Assembly (NCBI GenBank): GCA_948467545.1
Contig: CAOKER010000002.1
Location: 1-64,000, forward strand
Source of the DNA: an uncultured Eubacteriales bacterium
GTDB taxonomy: Bacteria > Bacillota > Clostridia > Oscillospirales > CAG-272
Reading direction: 5' to 3'
DNA length: 64,000 bases
How positions within the stretch are numbered: the stretch's first letter is position 1; every line of letters begins with the position of its first letter. The notes under the pieces are model-generated. The model made no database searches. It was not told the origin of the DNA and worked only from the letters and a program-made list of their open reading frames with translations. A program made the position numbers and the translations under genes. Positions 52,601 through 61,238 of this stretch are shown piece by piece.

Positions 52601-52695
52601 TACCTCGCGGTACAGTAACCGATTCACTAAGAGGCCTTTCCCGTAATATTGCACAGCATGCAGTTCGGCTGCTCACTCAGTGGGAGACTGTGATT
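52600..52695 (+). repeat. Possible repeat (family E) copy 2
   Basis: It follows the ABC terminator and precedes the 3' end of clpX. It shares ordered blocks with 31170-31262 (CTAAGAGGCCTTTCC, AGTTC, GCTGCTCA, GTGGGAG). CAGT (near 52612) and ACTG (near 52686) could close it into a stem. The rest of this 281-bp convergent gap to 52790 shows a TTTCCCG/CGGGGAAA hairpin near 52716 and nothing else. Confidence 0.35.
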
Positions 52696-52790
52696 CCTAT
52701 GAATGAAGAATGTTTCCCGCATACGGGGAAAAGCGGACAATTCTATCATACCTTATCTCTTATCTCTTGTCTAAGTTATAATACGCTCAA

Positions 52791-54125
52791 TTAAGAAGCC
52801 TTCAGTACAAGCTGCGGAGGTGTTTTGTGTTCAACCGAGTTTTCGTCGACAATAACCTTTTCTATATCGTCTCTTGAAGGAACATCATACATAATATCAA
52901 GCATAATTTCCTCCATTATAGCCCGAAGTCCACGGGCTCCGGTTGAGCGTTCAATAGCAAGGTCAGCAACTTTATTCAATGCCCCTTCGGTAAATTCAAT
53001 CTGAGTATGATCCAATTCAAACAGCTTCTTATACTGTCTGATAATCGAATTTTTCGGTTCTGTCAAAATTTGTACAAGAGCCGCCCGGTCAAGATTATCA
53101 AGTCCGACCAAAATCGGAAGCCGCCCGACAAGTTCGGGAATCAAGCCGAATTTAACAATATCATGCGGAACTATTTCGGCATATATATTATCGTTATTTA
53201 TCTCCGACTTCGATTTTACATTCCCCGAAAATCCCATCGTCTGCTTTCCTCTGCGTGCCTCTACCAAATCCTGAATACCGTCAAAAGAGCCTCCGCAGAT
53301 AAATAAAATATTTTCCGTGTTTATCTGAATAAATTCCTGATTCGGATGCTTCCGGCCCCCTTGAGGAGGAACATTGGAGACAGTTCCCTCAAGAATTTTC
53401 AGGAGCGCCTGCTGCACTCCCTCACCTGATACATCTCTGGTTATCGAACGGTTTTCGCTCCGTCTGGAAATTTTATCAACTTCATCAATGTATATAATTC
53501 CCTTTTCGGCGCGTTCGATATCATAATCTGCAGCCTGAATAAGCCGAAGCAAAATGTTTTCGACATCCTCGCCGACATACCCGGCTTCCGTCAAAGTAGT
53601 CGCGTCAGCAATTGCAAACGGAACTCGCAGGGTTTTTGCAAGCGTCTGCGCGAGATAAGTTTTACCTACTCCGGTAGGGCCAAGAAGAAGTACATTGCTC
53701 TTTTGGATTTCAACATCGTTCTTCTGAGAATTATCTGTATCGTCTTTTTTTCTGTTTTTTTGCTTCGGCACAGATGTCTCTTTTGTTAAAATCCTTTTAT
53801 AGTGGTTATAAACAGCAACCGACAATGCTTTTTTTGCTCGGTCCTGACCGATAACATACTCGTCAAGCGATCTTTTTATTTGAAACGGTTTTGGAAGATT
53901 ATCAAATGTGAGCAGATCATTTCCGGTATCTGATTTTTTTCCTTTAGAACCGTGTGACCTAAGATGTTCTTCGATTATTTCGTTGCAGATATCTATACAG
54001 TGATCACATATAAGCAACCCGGTAGGCGACGGAATCAGAAAATTGACATGCTCTTCGTCTCTTCCGCAGAAAGAACATCCTGCTTTATTATTTCCTCCGG
54101 AACCAGTGCGGTTATTTGTCGCCAT
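52791..54125 (-). CDS. clpX: ATP-dependent Clp protease ATP-binding subunit ClpX
   Basis: ClpX, about 444 residues: an N-terminal zinc-binding domain with two C-x2-C pairs (CSFC, CDHC), then the AAA+ module with Walker A GPTGVGKT, Walker B IYIDEVDK, sensor and RKH-type pore residues. It unfolds tagged proteins for ClpP. The frame runs open to 54227, but the extra 34 codons are encoded by repeat family A; ATG 54125 with an AAAGGA site gives the conserved N-terminus. Between Walker A and the zinc domain there is a Lys/Asp-rich insertion (about 120-140) not present in E. coli. Confidence 0.96.
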   Translation of the reverse strand: MATNNRTGSGGNNKAGCSFCGRDEEHVNFLIPSPTGLLICDHCIDICNEIIEEHLRSHGSKGKKSDTGNDLLTFDNLPKPFQIKRSLDEYVIGQDRAKKALSVAVYNHYKRILTKETSVPKQKNRKKDDTDNSQKNDVEIQKSNVLLLGPTGVGKTYLAQTLAKTLRVPFAIADATTLTEAGYVGEDVENILLRLIQAADYDIERAEKGIIYIDEVDKISRRSENRSITRDVSGEGVQQALLKILEGTVSNVPPQGGRKHPNQEFIQINTENILFICGGSFDGIQDLVEARRGKQTMGFSGNVKSKSEINNDNIYAEIVPHDIVKFGLIPELVGRLPILVGLDNLDRAALVQILTEPKNSIIRQYKKLFELDHTQIEFTEGALNKVADLAIERSTGARGLRAIMEEIMLDIMYDVPSRDDIEKVIVDENSVEHKTPPQLVLKAS

Positions 54126-54149
54126 TAAAAGTATAACCAATCCTTTCTT

Positions 54150-54265
54150 CAATAAGGCGCAAAGCGCCGTCATGAGGCACCAAGGTGGCGGATTGCACCG
54201 CCGCTGAAAAAAGCTGATAGAAACCACCGCCGGGGAGGCGGGGACATCTTCCTTTCAGTTATATA
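54150..54265 (-). repeat. Dispersed repeat (family A) copy 2
   Basis: It lies between the clpP stop and the clpX start. A GGCGCAAAGCGCC hairpin is at the clpX side and CAGTTATATAGTACCGGTATTC at the clpP side. It has the same orientation relative to its neighbours as copy 1. On the minus strand it carries GAAAGGAAGATG, a good ribosome-binding site and start, but the frame stops after 25 codons. Confidence 0.75.
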
Positions 54266-54297
54266 GTACCGGTATTCATCAATATTTTTTTATCAGC

Positions 54298-54882
54298 TTA
54301 AGCACGCTTTTCATATACCTTATCGATAAGACCGTACTCAGCAGCTTCTGCGGCCGTCATAAAGTTATCGCGCTCGGTATCGCGTTCAATTACATCTAAA
54401 GGCTTTCCGGTATTCTGAGAAAGAATACGGTTGAGTCTTTCACGGGTTCTGAGAATATGATCAGCGTGAATCTTTATATCCGATGCCTGCCCCTGCATGC
54501 CGCCGAGAGGCTGATGAATCATAATTTCGCTGTTGGGCAGTGCAAATCTCTTCCCTTTTGCCCCGGCCGACAGAAGAAACGCTCCCATACTTGCTGCCAT
54601 TCCCACGCATATCGTAGATACGTCGCATTTAATATAATTCATCGTGTCATAAATAGCAAAACCGGAAGAAACCGAACCGCCCGGACTATTGATATATAAG
54701 CTAATATCCTTATCGGGATCCTGAGCCTCAAGGAAAAGCAGCTGAGCCACAACAAGAGAAGCCGTCACATCGTTTACTTCATCAGAAAGAAATACTATTC
54801 TGTCATTAAGAAGCCGAGAATAAATATCGTAAGCTCTTTCTCCGCGATTTGTCTGTTCAATAACGGTTGGTACTAAAGCCAT
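54298..54882 (-). CDS. clpP: ATP-dependent Clp protease proteolytic subunit ClpP
   Basis: ClpP, 194 residues: catalytic triad Ser98 (GMAASMG), His123 (MIHQPLGG) and Asp172 (RDTERDNF), all at the usual spacing. It forms a double heptamer and partners with ClpX encoded downstream. The gene order tig-clpP-clpX on one strand is the standard arrangement. The start has a GGAAAGGATG-type site. Confidence 0.97.
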   Translation of the reverse strand: MALVPTVIEQTNRGERAYDIYSRLLNDRIVFLSDEVNDVTASLVVAQLLFLEAQDPDKDISLYINSPGGSVSSGFAIYDTMNYIKCDVSTICVGMAASMGAFLLSAGAKGKRFALPNSEIMIHQPLGGMQGQASDIKIHADHILRTRERLNRILSQNTGKPLDVIERDTERDNFMTAAEAAEYGLIDKVYEKRA

Positions 54883-54934
54883 ATCAATTTCATCCTTTCC
54901 TTATATAAAAGTAATTAATGGAATCAGTTTGCAA

Positions 54935-54975
54935 AAATAACTTACAGTGAGATACCGAGGATTTGCATCTCACTG
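54935..54975 (-). terminator. Hairpin between tig and clpP
   Basis: On the minus strand CAGTGAGAT / ATCTCACTG (54945-54953 with 54967-54975) form a 9-bp stem, followed by TAAGTTATTTTT. It probably ends tig transcription, at least in part, so clpP-clpX may be separately or attenuator-controlled. No CtsR box was found. Confidence 0.65.
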
Positions 54976-55104
54976 CGTGCTGCAGTGTATTTTTAACACT
55001 TTTATTTATCCGTACATAGCATTGTAGACATTAAAAACGTAATTTATTCCTCACAGACAGGCATTAAAGCGCCAATGTTTCAAAAACACACCCAAACCTC
55101 TCCG

Positions 55105-56565
55105 TTATATGGATTCCTCAGTGCTTTTTGCCGCCTCTTCCGCTTCTTTTTCGGCCTTGGTTTTTCTCGGTTTTCTCGGCTTTGACGGTTTATCTGAGCC
55201 TTCGGCATCCTCTTTCTTTTCGGTTTTAGAGGTTTTTGTCGTTTTAGATTTAGACTTTGTTTCTTTTGCGGCTTCCTCCGCACTTTTTTCGGTTATTACC
55301 GCTTTGGATTTTACAAAATCAACAGTTTTGCGGAGAACTATATCGGAAGTCAGCGCGTCGGATGAAAGAGCTTCCTTTACCTTGTCGATCTCCATTGAAT
55401 ACTGCGCAGCCATCTTTTCGTATTCCGCATTTATGTCCGCTTCTTCTGCTTTTATATTTTCAATCTCTGCGATTTTTTCAAGCGCAAGTCTTGTTTTAAC
55501 CTGACGCTCTGCCATCGGACGAAGCTGAGCGCGCATATCGTCAAGTGTAGAATTCATATATTTCAAGTATGTATTAAGATCAAGTCCCTGACTACGAAGA
55601 GAATAATCGCGTTCGCGGATGAGATTTTCCGCCTCACTGTCAATCATACACTCAGGAATATCGGCGGTAAGATTTTTAAGCAGTCCGTCAATAATCTGTC
55701 CTTCTACGGCGTTATTTGCGCTGTTTTCATATTTTTCCGCAATTTTAGCTTTAACGTCGGCTTTATATTCATCCAAAGTATTGAAATCCGATACGTCTAC
55801 GGCAAAATCGTCGTCAAGCTCAGGCAGCTCCGAGAACTGAATCGAGTGAAGAACGACCTTAAATACTGCAGGTTTTCCCGCAAGCTCCTTGTGACCGTAA
55901 TCCTCCGGAAACGTAACGTTTACATCAAAGCTGTCATTTATGCCGTGACCGACAATCTGATCCTCGAATCCGGGGATAAACGTTCCCGAACCGAGTTTGA
56001 GACTGTAATCCTCTCCTTTTCCTCCTTCAAACTGTTTATCGTCAACATACCCGTCAAAATCGATTTTTACGGTATCGCCGAGCTGAGCGGCGCGGTCGGT
56101 TATATCGATGAGTCTCGCATTTCTCTCTCTTACACGGTTAATTTCGTCGTTTACCATATCGTCGGTAACTTCTGTGACGACCTTTTCAGCCTCGATTCCC
56201 GTATAATCCTTAATTTCAACCTCAGGCTTTGTGTAAACGGTCGCTTTCATCAAAACGCCGTTGTCATCTATAGTTACAACTTCAAATTCGGGACGGCTTA
56301 CAACCTCGGCACCGGACTCTTTTAAAGCCTCGGCATATGTATCCGGCAGTAAATCATTGATTGCGTCTTCATAAAATACTCCCTTTCCGTACATCTTTTC
56401 AATAATTGAACGGGGAGCCTTTCCTTTACGGAAGCCCGGGATTGTCATCTTCGCGGCTCTTTTGCGGAAAACCTTTGCAGTTTGGGCATCAAAAGCATCC
56501 TTTTCAATTGAAAATTCAATTTCAATTTTGTTTTTTTCAACTTCATTTACTTTTTTAAAACTCAT
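55105..56565 (-). CDS. tig: Trigger factor (ribosome-associated chaperone)
   Basis: Trigger factor, 486 residues: an N-terminal ribosome-binding domain with the tail-binding loop signature PGFRKGKAPRSIIEKMYG (about 44-61), a PPIase domain at about 160-245 (DTVKIDFDGYVDD), and a C-terminal chaperone domain. After residue 425 a 60-residue tail rich in Lys, Glu, Ser and Pro follows, which typical trigger factors (about 430 residues) lack, although such tails occur in Clostridia. The start has GGAGGAAA. It is the first gene of tig-clpP-clpX. Confidence 0.96.
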   Translation of the reverse strand: MSFKKVNEVEKNKIEIEFSIEKDAFDAQTAKVFRKRAAKMTIPGFRKGKAPRSIIEKMYGKGVFYEDAINDLLPDTYAEALKESGAEVVSRPEFEVVTIDDNGVLMKATVYTKPEVEIKDYTGIEAEKVVTEVTDDMVNDEINRVRERNARLIDITDRAAQLGDTVKIDFDGYVDDKQFEGGKGEDYSLKLGSGTFIPGFEDQIVGHGINDSFDVNVTFPEDYGHKELAGKPAVFKVVLHSIQFSELPELDDDFAVDVSDFNTLDEYKADVKAKIAEKYENSANNAVEGQIIDGLLKNLTADIPECMIDSEAENLIRERDYSLRSQGLDLNTYLKYMNSTLDDMRAQLRPMAERQVKTRLALEKIAEIENIKAEEADINAEYEKMAAQYSMEIDKVKEALSSDALTSDIVLRKTVDFVKSKAVITEKSAEEAAKETKSKSKTTKTSKTEKKEDAEGSDKPSKPRKPRKTKAEKEAEEAAKSTEESI

Positions 56566-56621
56566 TTAAAATTTCCTCCGAATGAGAACATAATTTAGCG
56601 ATTATAAAAGCATTACATACT

Positions 56622-56650
56622 ATTGTACCTATTTTTTACCGTAAAGTCAA
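56622..56650 (-). promoter_or_regulatory. tig promoter (sigma-A)
   Basis: On the minus strand TTGACT (56645-56650), 17 nt, TACAAT (56622-56627), 57 bp before the tig start. Confidence 0.85.
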
Positions 56651-56750
56651 TACATAGAACAAATTTTTTTTAAATAATAGGTATGAGATTTTTCATTTTT
56701 GCAGCCCGCGCCTCTATATTGAATTTCTGTGACGTATAGTGATAATAAGC

Positions 56751-57476
56751 TCAGAGCGATTCAATCTTCATCGGATTAAAATCAAGATAATCCGCAGAGG
56801 TAATTACAAATTCAATATCTCCGTAAAATACCGACGGCGGAATATCATAACAGTTGTGTATATGCCCGTAATAGCATCTTTTTATCCCGTGCTTCCTTAA
56901 AACTTCAATTATTTCCTCGCATCTGCATCCGTTATAAACCGGAGGAAAGTGGAGAAAAGCAAGAATCTCCCTCTCCGTGCCGCCGGACATTCTGATTTTT
57001 TCGCCTTCGGATATGCTCATCTCCAGCCGAAGAGCTTCACGCGCTGTTATTTTTCTGTAATCGGAGCCGCCCGGTGCAAGACCGGAATCATTATACCAGC
57101 CGCGGGAACCGCATATAATAAATTCGTCGGTTTCAAAAGCATTATTATATAGAAAATCAATACTGTCAAAACCGTTTTCCTCATGAAAAAAAAGATCCAT
57201 TTTTTTCAATGTTGACCACCAGTAGTCATGATTGCCGCGGCAGATAATTTTTTTACCGGGAAGATCGTTTAAAAATTTTAAATCAGCATAAGCTTCATCA
57301 AAATTCATGGCCCAGGAAATATCTCCGCTTAAAACAACCGTATCCATGACTCCCACATTTCTGCTCCACGACTGTGCCAGCTTCGAGGTATAATTATTCC
57401 ATCTTGCGCCGAAAACTTCCATCGGTTTATCGGCAGAAAAAGAAAGATGAGTATCGGAAATAACAAATAACGACAT
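56751..57476 (-). CDS. Calcineurin-like metallophosphoesterase
   Basis: A 241-residue cytoplasmic protein with the complete metal site: ISDTHLS (D-x-H), SGDISWAMNF (G-D), GNHDYWW (G-N-H-D), LHFPP and GHIHNCY (G-H-x-H). It belongs to the large YmdB/phosphohydrolase superfamily group often annotated only as metallophosphoesterase. The substrate could be a nucleotide, phosphodiester or protein. It stands alone, divergent from the DUF1540 gene. Confidence 0.88.
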   Translation of the reverse strand: MSLFVISDTHLSFSADKPMEVFGARWNNYTSKLAQSWSRNVGVMDTVVLSGDISWAMNFDEAYADLKFLNDLPGKKIICRGNHDYWWSTLKKMDLFFHEENGFDSIDFLYNNAFETDEFIICGSRGWYNDSGLAPGGSDYRKITAREALRLEMSISEGEKIRMSGGTEREILAFLHFPPVYNGCRCEEIIEVLRKHGIKRCYYGHIHNCYDIPPSVFYGDIEFVITSADYLDFNPMKIESL

Positions 57477-57596
57477 AAAAAACCCGTTTTTGATTTTATT
57501 ACTATTTATTATATATGCATATTTTCACCGATACAGGAGAAAATAATACATGCGGCTTAACAGCTGAAATTAAAAAGTCAAAGGAGTAATCTCAAG

Positions 57597-57791
57597 ATGA
57601 ACAGTTTTCATGAAAAGGACAGCCACGGAGATAACGGACATCACATTAAAGGTGTTTGCTGCGATGTAAAGAATTGTGTATATCACGACGGCGAATGCGA
57701 TTGCACCGCAGACCGTATCGCAGTAGGACCGAGCTATGCCTGCTCTTGCTCAGACACTGTCTGCGCGACTTTTAAACAGAAAGGTATATAA
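57597..57791 (+). CDS. DUF1540 cysteine-rich small protein
   Basis: A 64-residue protein with the DUF1540 pattern: CCDVKNCVYHDGECDCTADR followed by CSCSDTVCATF. That gives eight cysteines in a small metal-binding or disulfide-rich fold. The family is common in spore formers and other Firmicutes, and its function is not known. The AAGGAG site is strong. A terminator lies downstream beyond a copy of repeat A. Confidence 0.9.
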   Translation: MNSFHEKDSHGDNGHHIKGVCCDVKNCVYHDGECDCTADRIAVGPSYACSCSDTVCATFKQKGI

Positions 57792-57800
57792 GCCCGGTAT

Positions 57801-57920
57801 TCTATAAGGCGCAAAGCGCCGTAATGATGCGCCCAAGATGGCGGATTATACTGCCTCCGAAAAATGCAGGCGGAAACAACGACCGGAGAGCGGGGGACAT
57901 TTCGCTTTCAATTATATTAA
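57801..57920 (-). repeat. Dispersed repeat (family A) copy 3
   Basis: The third copy, between the DUF1540 stop and its terminator. The GGCGCAAAGCGCC hairpin is at the left end. On the minus strand an ATG-led frame of 32 codons ends IITALCAL, like the 31-codon frame of copy 1. CGGTATTC occurs at both edges (57795-57802 and 57921-57928) and might be a target duplication, although copy 2 has the same motif at its right edge. Confidence 0.7.
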
Positions 57921-57934
57921 CGGTATTCAGAATA

Positions 57935-57978
57935 ATCACGGGCATTGTCTGCACAGGCAATACCCGTGATCTGTTTTT
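57935..57978 (+). terminator. Terminator after DUF1540/repeat A
   Basis: ATCACGGG (57935-57942) pairs with CCCGTGAT (57963-57970), helped by ATTG/CAAT inside, then CTGTTTTTC. The 230 bp from here to the thrC stop show nothing recognisable. Confidence 0.75.
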
Positions 57979-58205
57979 CTGTATTTTTTACCTTTTATCC
58001 GCCGCCCGCTTTTTATCCGCAGGTCTCTTTTATCCGTACAGAGTTTTACGGCATGGCAGCGATACGTAATAATCGTAATAAAATGTATTCCGCTATAAAA
58101 TATACGCCGCTTTATATAAGCTGCTTTTATCAATCTGCCATCAAGCAAAACGCAAAATACGAAACAGGGCCAAGCTGACAGACCGTACACGCCCAAACCG
58201 AAGTA

Positions 58206-59705
58206 TCACTTTACCGCCTTTTTTACACAACCGAGCATTTCGGACGGACTGCAGGAAAGAGAAGGATCAAAACGAATTTCTCTTGAACGCAGCTCTGAAA
58301 GCGGTTTCGGCGGTATTGTTCCCGTAAACTCCGAAAGTGCGTCTATATATTCAAACTCATCCGTCAGTGCTTTTCCGGTAAGCGACTTATAAACATTCGA
58401 CGCAAATTTATACGGACTGGCTGTCGAAACACATAAAATCTTATTCGTATCACCAACATCCTCCAGATATTTTTGTGCGCAATGTATCCCAACAGCTGTA
58501 TGAGGATCAATTAAATATTTATAGTCTTTATAAATTTCGGCAATGCAGCCCTCCGTCTGCTCCTCGCTTGCGCAATACCCGCAGAATTCTTTTGTGCTTT
58601 CCTTCAAAACCTCAGAAGATACAGTATAACTTCCGTTGCTGTTCAGCTTCTTCATACAGTCAGCCGTAACAGACGAACCGGCCGTATAATAAAGCAATCT
58701 TTCTAAATTAGAAGAAATCAAAATATCCATTGAAGGAGACATAGTAGTATAAAAACTGCGGTTTCTGTTATAGCTTCCTGTATTGAAAAAGTCTGTAAGC
58801 ACATTGTTTTTGTTGGAAGCGCAAACAAGTCTGCCAAGCTTAAGTCCGCACTTTTTCGCAATATATGCGGCAAATATATCACCGAAATTACCTGTCGGAA
58901 CACATACATCAATTATATCTCCGAATTCTATTGTGCCGGATTTAACCATATCGCAGTAAGCCGATACATAATACACAATCTGCGGAGCAAGGCGCCCCCA
59001 GTTTATTGAATTGGCCGAAGAGAAAAAGTAACCGCGTTCATTCAGATAATCTCTTGCGGCTTCATCTGAAAAAATGCGCTTAACCCCGCTCTGAGCATCA
59101 TCGAAATTACCGTCTACCGGACAGACAAATACATTTTCACCGGTCTGTGTCGACATTTGCAGTTTTTGAATACGGCTTACGCCGTCAACAGGATAAAATA
59201 CCATAATTTTGACACGCGGAGCGTCACGGTATCCCTCAAGCGCAGCCTTTCCCGTATCTCCCGAAGTCGCGGTCAAAATAAAGGCGTCTCTTTTTTCTCC
59301 GGTTTTCTCAAGTGCGCCCGCCAGCAGATACGGCATAAGCTGAAGCGCCATATCCTTAAAAGCGGAGGTCGGACCGTGATAAAGCTCAAGTACCGACATC
59401 CGATCATTCAGGCCCACCACCGGAGCCGGCGTACCGGTACTGCGGAAATTTTGCTCCGAATACGCTTTTTCACAATAGCCGGTAAGTTCCTCCTCGGAAT
59501 AATCGCAAAGAAATTTCCCGAGAACACGTACTGCTCTTTGCGTATAGCTCATACCGAGCATTTCCCGAAGCTCTCCATCAGAAAATGAAGGGAGTGTTTC
59601 CGGAACAAACAGCCCTCCGTCAGATGCTATTCCCTGCTTAATTGCCTGAGCGGAAGTAACCTTTCCGCCGTTTCCGCGAGTGCTTACATAATACATAAAT
59701 TTCAC
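58206..59705 (-). CDS. thrC: Threonine synthase
   Basis: A threonine synthase of 499 residues of the longer (yeast/E. coli-like) type: MYYVSTRG start, Schiff-base Lys117 in GPTSAFKDMALQL, and later TATSGDTGKAA binding the PLP phosphate. It converts O-phosphohomoserine to threonine. The frame begins at GTG 59705 with a GAGG site; the ATG three codons later is the conserved start and equally possible. A long hairpin (GGAATAATG / CATTATTCG arms) lies just ahead of the ribosome-binding site and may affect translation. Confidence 0.95.
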   Translation of the reverse strand: MKFMYYVSTRGNGGKVTSAQAIKQGIASDGGLFVPETLPSFSDGELREMLGMSYTQRAVRVLGKFLCDYSEEELTGYCEKAYSEQNFRSTGTPAPVVGLNDRMSVLELYHGPTSAFKDMALQLMPYLLAGALEKTGEKRDAFILTATSGDTGKAALEGYRDAPRVKIMVFYPVDGVSRIQKLQMSTQTGENVFVCPVDGNFDDAQSGVKRIFSDEAARDYLNERGYFFSSANSINWGRLAPQIVYYVSAYCDMVKSGTIEFGDIIDVCVPTGNFGDIFAAYIAKKCGLKLGRLVCASNKNNVLTDFFNTGSYNRNRSFYTTMSPSMDILISSNLERLLYYTAGSSVTADCMKKLNSNGSYTVSSEVLKESTKEFCGYCASEEQTEGCIAEIYKDYKYLIDPHTAVGIHCAQKYLEDVGDTNKILCVSTASPYKFASNVYKSLTGKALTDEFEYIDALSEFTGTIPPKPLSELRSREIRFDPSLSCSPSEMLGCVKKAVK

Positions 59706-59712
59706 CGTGCCT

Positions 59713-59755
59713 CTTCCGAATAATGCGCAGGATTCCCGCTTTGCACATTATTCCG
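59713..59755 (-). other. Hairpin upstream of thrC
   Basis: CGAATAATGCGCA (59717-59729) can pair with TGCACATTATTCCG (about 59742-59755). A T-rich stretch follows on the plus strand, but no plus-strand gene ends here. On the minus strand it sits directly before the thrC ribosome-binding site, so an attenuation or translation-control role is possible. Confidence 0.4.
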
Positions 59756-59799
59756 TATTTTTTAATCCTTTTTTTACTATAGCTCTATTGTCAGCCGCA

Positions 59800-60744
59800 T
59801 TAACCGGCGCTGTAAATCGGTTTTATCCCGTTCCTTTCAAAAAACGTCCGCGCGTTTTCATAAAATACTTTTCTTACAGTCTCATCCGAATATCCTCTGG
59901 CCGCCATAGCGTCGGCAATTCTTACCACGTCCGCGCAATCTTGAATTTCGTCGGGCGTCTTATCTATTCCGTCAAAATCGCAGCCAAAACACACCGTATC
60001 CTCTCCGCCTATTGATAAATAATGATCGATATGATTTATAACTGTATCGATACTGCATCGGCCGCCTTCCGTCAAATGGTCCCGATACAAGCTGATTCCT
60101 ACCAGTCCGCCGCACTCTGCAATACGACCGAACTGGCTGTCGCTCAGATTTCTGGAATGACCGCATATCGTTTTCGAGTCTGAATGGGTTGCAACAAACG
60201 CTTTTCCGCGGTCTTCGCAAAGCCGGGCGATCATTTCAAAGGTCTGCTCGGACGCGTGAGACACATCGGGAACGATTCCCGCGTCAAGCATCGCGGACAC
60301 GGCTTTCACACCGAGAGAAGAAAGCCCCTCTTTAGTGTCGTGCGCTCCGCCGAGACTGTTAATTCCTTTCCATACGGGCGTAATAAAACGCACACCAAGC
60401 TCTGCCAGTCTATCGATTTTCGATATATCTTCGTCAAGCATCAGAGCATTTTCAACAGACAGATACGCGGTAAAATGATCGTCTGAAACCAGCTCCGCCG
60501 AATACTCCTCGATAATGTCGGTCAGAAGTTTCCAGCTGTCCGACAAATTCATACCGGGCGGACAGAAAACCGCAAAAACCTGAGAGTACCGCAAATATCC
60601 GGACGCCCTGTCCAAAGATACCTGCGCAGTCCTGTTGCTTCGGAGAAGTTCTTTCTTCTCTTTAAGCTTGGTAAGAGTATCGCAGTGCAGGTCAAAATAT
60701 GAATATTTTTTGTTATCTTCTTTCAATGCCGTTCTCCCAATCAT
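59800..60744 (-). CDS. Membrane dipeptidase (M19 family)
   Basis: A 314-residue zinc-dependent dipeptidase of the renal-dipeptidase family: FDLHCDT (His-x-Asp ligands, residues 18-24), VENALML with the bridging Glu, PDVSHASE and ATHSDSK with further His ligands. It cleaves dipeptides, including D-amino-acid forms, and may serve peptide scavenging or D-Ala recycling. The frame starts at ATG 60744 with a poor ribosome-binding site. A TTG at 60726 preceded by GGGAG is a serious alternative. Confidence 0.9.
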   Translation of the reverse strand: MIGRTALKEDNKKYSYFDLHCDTLTKLKEKKELLRSNRTAQVSLDRASGYLRYSQVFAVFCPPGMNLSDSWKLLTDIIEEYSAELVSDDHFTAYLSVENALMLDEDISKIDRLAELGVRFITPVWKGINSLGGAHDTKEGLSSLGVKAVSAMLDAGIVPDVSHASEQTFEMIARLCEDRGKAFVATHSDSKTICGHSRNLSDSQFGRIAECGGLVGISLYRDHLTEGGRCSIDTVINHIDHYLSIGGEDTVCFGCDFDGIDKTPDEIQDCADVVRIADAMAARGYSDETVRKVFYENARTFFERNGIKPIYSAG

Positions 60745-60757
60745 AAATAATCAGAGC

Positions 60758-61195
60758 TCAGCGTATCGCCCGTGTATTTATGTCAAATGCATCTTCTATA
60801 TGATTAACCGATATATGATTAACCGAGTCCGTCTTTACTCCGTTATTTATAATGACTTCAATTACATCAAAACGCGGATAAAGATCGCAGCTATTTCTTC
60901 TCATATATCCCTCGGCTCCTGCCCTGATAAAACCGCGCTTTTTAATGGTAACTGCCTGCGACGGGCTTCCGAAATCGACCGACGAGCGAGTCTTGACCTC
61001 TGTAAAGATAATATATCGGTCATTCACCGCAATTATGTCGATTTCATATCTTCCGCAGCGAAAATTCCTTTCGGCAATCCGCCATCCGCGCGCGATCAAA
61101 TATTTACAGGCTGCATCCTCACCGATTTTTCCGATTTTCTTATTTATTTTGTCCCGTATTTTTGAATATTCGTCACTGCTTTTCCGTTTAATCAA
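60758..61195 (-). CDS. YraN/UPF0102 family nuclease-like protein
   Basis: This 145-residue protein has the UPF0102 core: GKIGEDAACKYLIARGWRI and NFRCGRYEIDIIAVNDRYIIFTEVKTRS, a PD-(D/E)xK-like fold with E-x-K. It is almost always found next to rnhB, as here. The activity is not established, though a role in DNA repair is suspected for the family. The start is a TTG with AAGGA only 2 nt away, so the true N-terminus is unsure. The C-terminal tail (SVNHISVNHIED) contains a short repeat. Confidence 0.88.
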   Translation of the reverse strand: MIKRKSSDEYSKIRDKINKKIGKIGEDAACKYLIARGWRIAERNFRCGRYEIDIIAVNDRYIIFTEVKTRSSVDFGSPSQAVTIKKRGFIRAGAEGYMRRNSCDLYPRFDVIEVIINNGVKTDSVNHISVNHIEDAFDINTRAIR

Positions 61196-61238
61196 TTTCC
61201 TTCACGGCAAATCCCGTTCCTTTCGGTAAATATTAACC

